Shown piece after piece: positions 22,377-22,814 of a DNA stretch of 22,814 nt (the stretch's first letter is position 1; each line of letters opens with the position of its first letter). This stretch comes from JAAAPF01 sp964481035 (lineage in GTDB: Bacteria; Pseudomonadota; Alphaproteobacteria; Geminicoccales; Geminicoccaceae). The DNA is taken from NCBI GenBank assembly GCA_964481035.1, contig CAYZSE010000041.1, forward strand, positions 1 through 22,814, given 5' to 3'. The notes under the pieces are model-generated. The model ran no database searches, was not told where the DNA came from, and saw only the letters and a program-made list of their open reading frames with translations. The translations under genes were made by a program, and so were the position numbers.

Positions 22377-22814
22377 TCAGGCGCCGGTCGTCGGGATCCG
22401 CGAGCGGCCGCGGGGGGCGCTCTGGGTCACGGGTTGCGCCGGGCCGCCGCCTTGGGCCATCGCCATGAGCCGGCGCACCCGCTCCTGGGTCGGCGGGTGC
22501 GTGCGGAAGAGGTTGTCGGCGTTGATGCCGGCCAAGGGATTGATGATGAACATGTGCGCCGTCGCCGGGTTCTCCTCGGCGCGGCGGTTCATCATGTGCT
22601 GGCGCCCGCCGTGCGCCATGGCCTCGATGCGCTTGAGCGCGTTGGCCAGCGAGACGGGATCGCGGGCGATCTCGGCGCCGAGGCGGTCGGCCTCGTACTC
22701 GCGCGCCCGGCTGATCGCCATCTGCACGACCGCCGCGGCCAGGGGCGCCAGGATCATGATGGCGATGGCGACGATCGGGTTCGGTCGCTCGCCGCCGCGG
22801 CCGCCGCCGAAGAA
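22377..22814 (-). CDS. htpX: M48 family metalloprotease HtpX, C-terminal part (cut by window edge)
   Basis: The C-terminal 145 residues of HtpX, an inner-membrane zinc protease that degrades misfolded membrane proteins together with FtsH. The sequence begins in a Gly-rich loop (FFGGGRGGERPNP), goes through a membrane segment (IVAIAIMILAPLAAAVVQMAI) and into SRAREYEADRLGAEIARDP. Its Glu in the EYEAD motif is the third zinc ligand. The HExxH motif and the first membrane segments lie beyond position 22814. The HPPTQERVRRLMAM block is the usual HtpX ending, followed by a short low-complexity basic tail. The gene is incomplete only because the window ends. Confidence 0.93.
   Translation of the reverse strand, partial: FFGGGRGGERPNPIVAIAIMILAPLAAAVVQMAISRAREYEADRLGAEIARDPVSLANALKRIEAMAHGGRQHMMNRRAEENPATAHMFIINPLAGINADNLFRTHPPTQERVRRLMAMAQGGGPAQPVTQSAPRGRSRIPTTGA

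Noticed and set aside
1..22814. Search for a defence, mobile, secondary-metabolite or CRISPR system
   Set aside because: No spaced direct repeats, integrase, transposase, toxin-antitoxin pair, tRNA-associated site or biosynthetic cluster was seen; all genes belong to housekeeping or envelope families.

Overview
This is a very GC-rich (visibly around 70 percent), densely packed chromosomal window with short intergenic gaps, frequent GTG/TTG starts and overlapping stop/start codons. The gene content points to an alphaproteobacterium, probably Rhodospirillales or a related order. The indicators are an IalB-family periplasmic protein, a DUF882/YcbK Tat protein, a YcgN cysteine-cluster protein, a class III cyclase fused to TolB-like and TPR regions, and the gene order gpmI-envC-ctpA-yibQ-rppH. 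No phage, transposon, integron, CRISPR array, tRNA or rRNA was seen. It reads as ordinary core chromosome, and I found no clear new multi-gene system. No stretch longer than 300 bases lacks a gene; the longest gap is about 245 bases, between the Crp-like gene and msrA.

Layout. 1-1729 (minus): a diacylglycerol-kinase-like lipid kinase and, upstream of it, a rhomboid protease. 1878-3302 (plus): an amidase-signature hydrolase. 3382-4942: a divergent pair, a Crp/Fnr-type regulator (minus) and msrA (plus). 5099-6530 (plus): a Tat-exported DUF882/M15-like protein and a DUF533/TerB-like protein. Their upstream regions share an inverted CTCATGC half-site. 6537-7715 (minus): a class I/II aminotransferase, facing the DUF533 gene with a hairpin built on the two stop codons. 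7845-9596 (plus): a ferredoxin-reductase-like flavoprotein and a YcgN protein. 9679-14739 (minus): the tightly packed cluster gpmI, short envC, ctpA, yibQ, rppH. 14804-15781 (minus): a quinone-oxidoreductase-like MDR enzyme. 15860-19874 (plus): a SpoU RNA methyltransferase, an IalB protein, rlmN and sppA, the last three overlapping or nearly abutting. 19974-21701 (plus): the cyclase-TolB-TPR protein, followed by a 17-bp GC-rich hairpin. 21830-22204 (minus): a small unknown membrane protein. 22377-22814 (minus): the C-terminal end of htpX, cut by the window edge.

The common theme is the cell envelope and its quality control: rhomboid, CtpA, SppA and HtpX proteases, the EnvC/YibQ pair, the M15-like protein, IalB and the lipid kinase. 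The rest are housekeeping RNA enzymes (RppH, RlmN, SpoU) and redox enzymes (MsrA, flavoprotein, MDR). The most interesting points are in the gpmI cluster. EnvC has lost its coiled coil, and YibQ keeps its overall layout but appears to lack every metal-binding residue expected of a deacetylase. The paired CTCATGC sites upstream of the DUF882 and DUF533 genes are the best regulatory lead.
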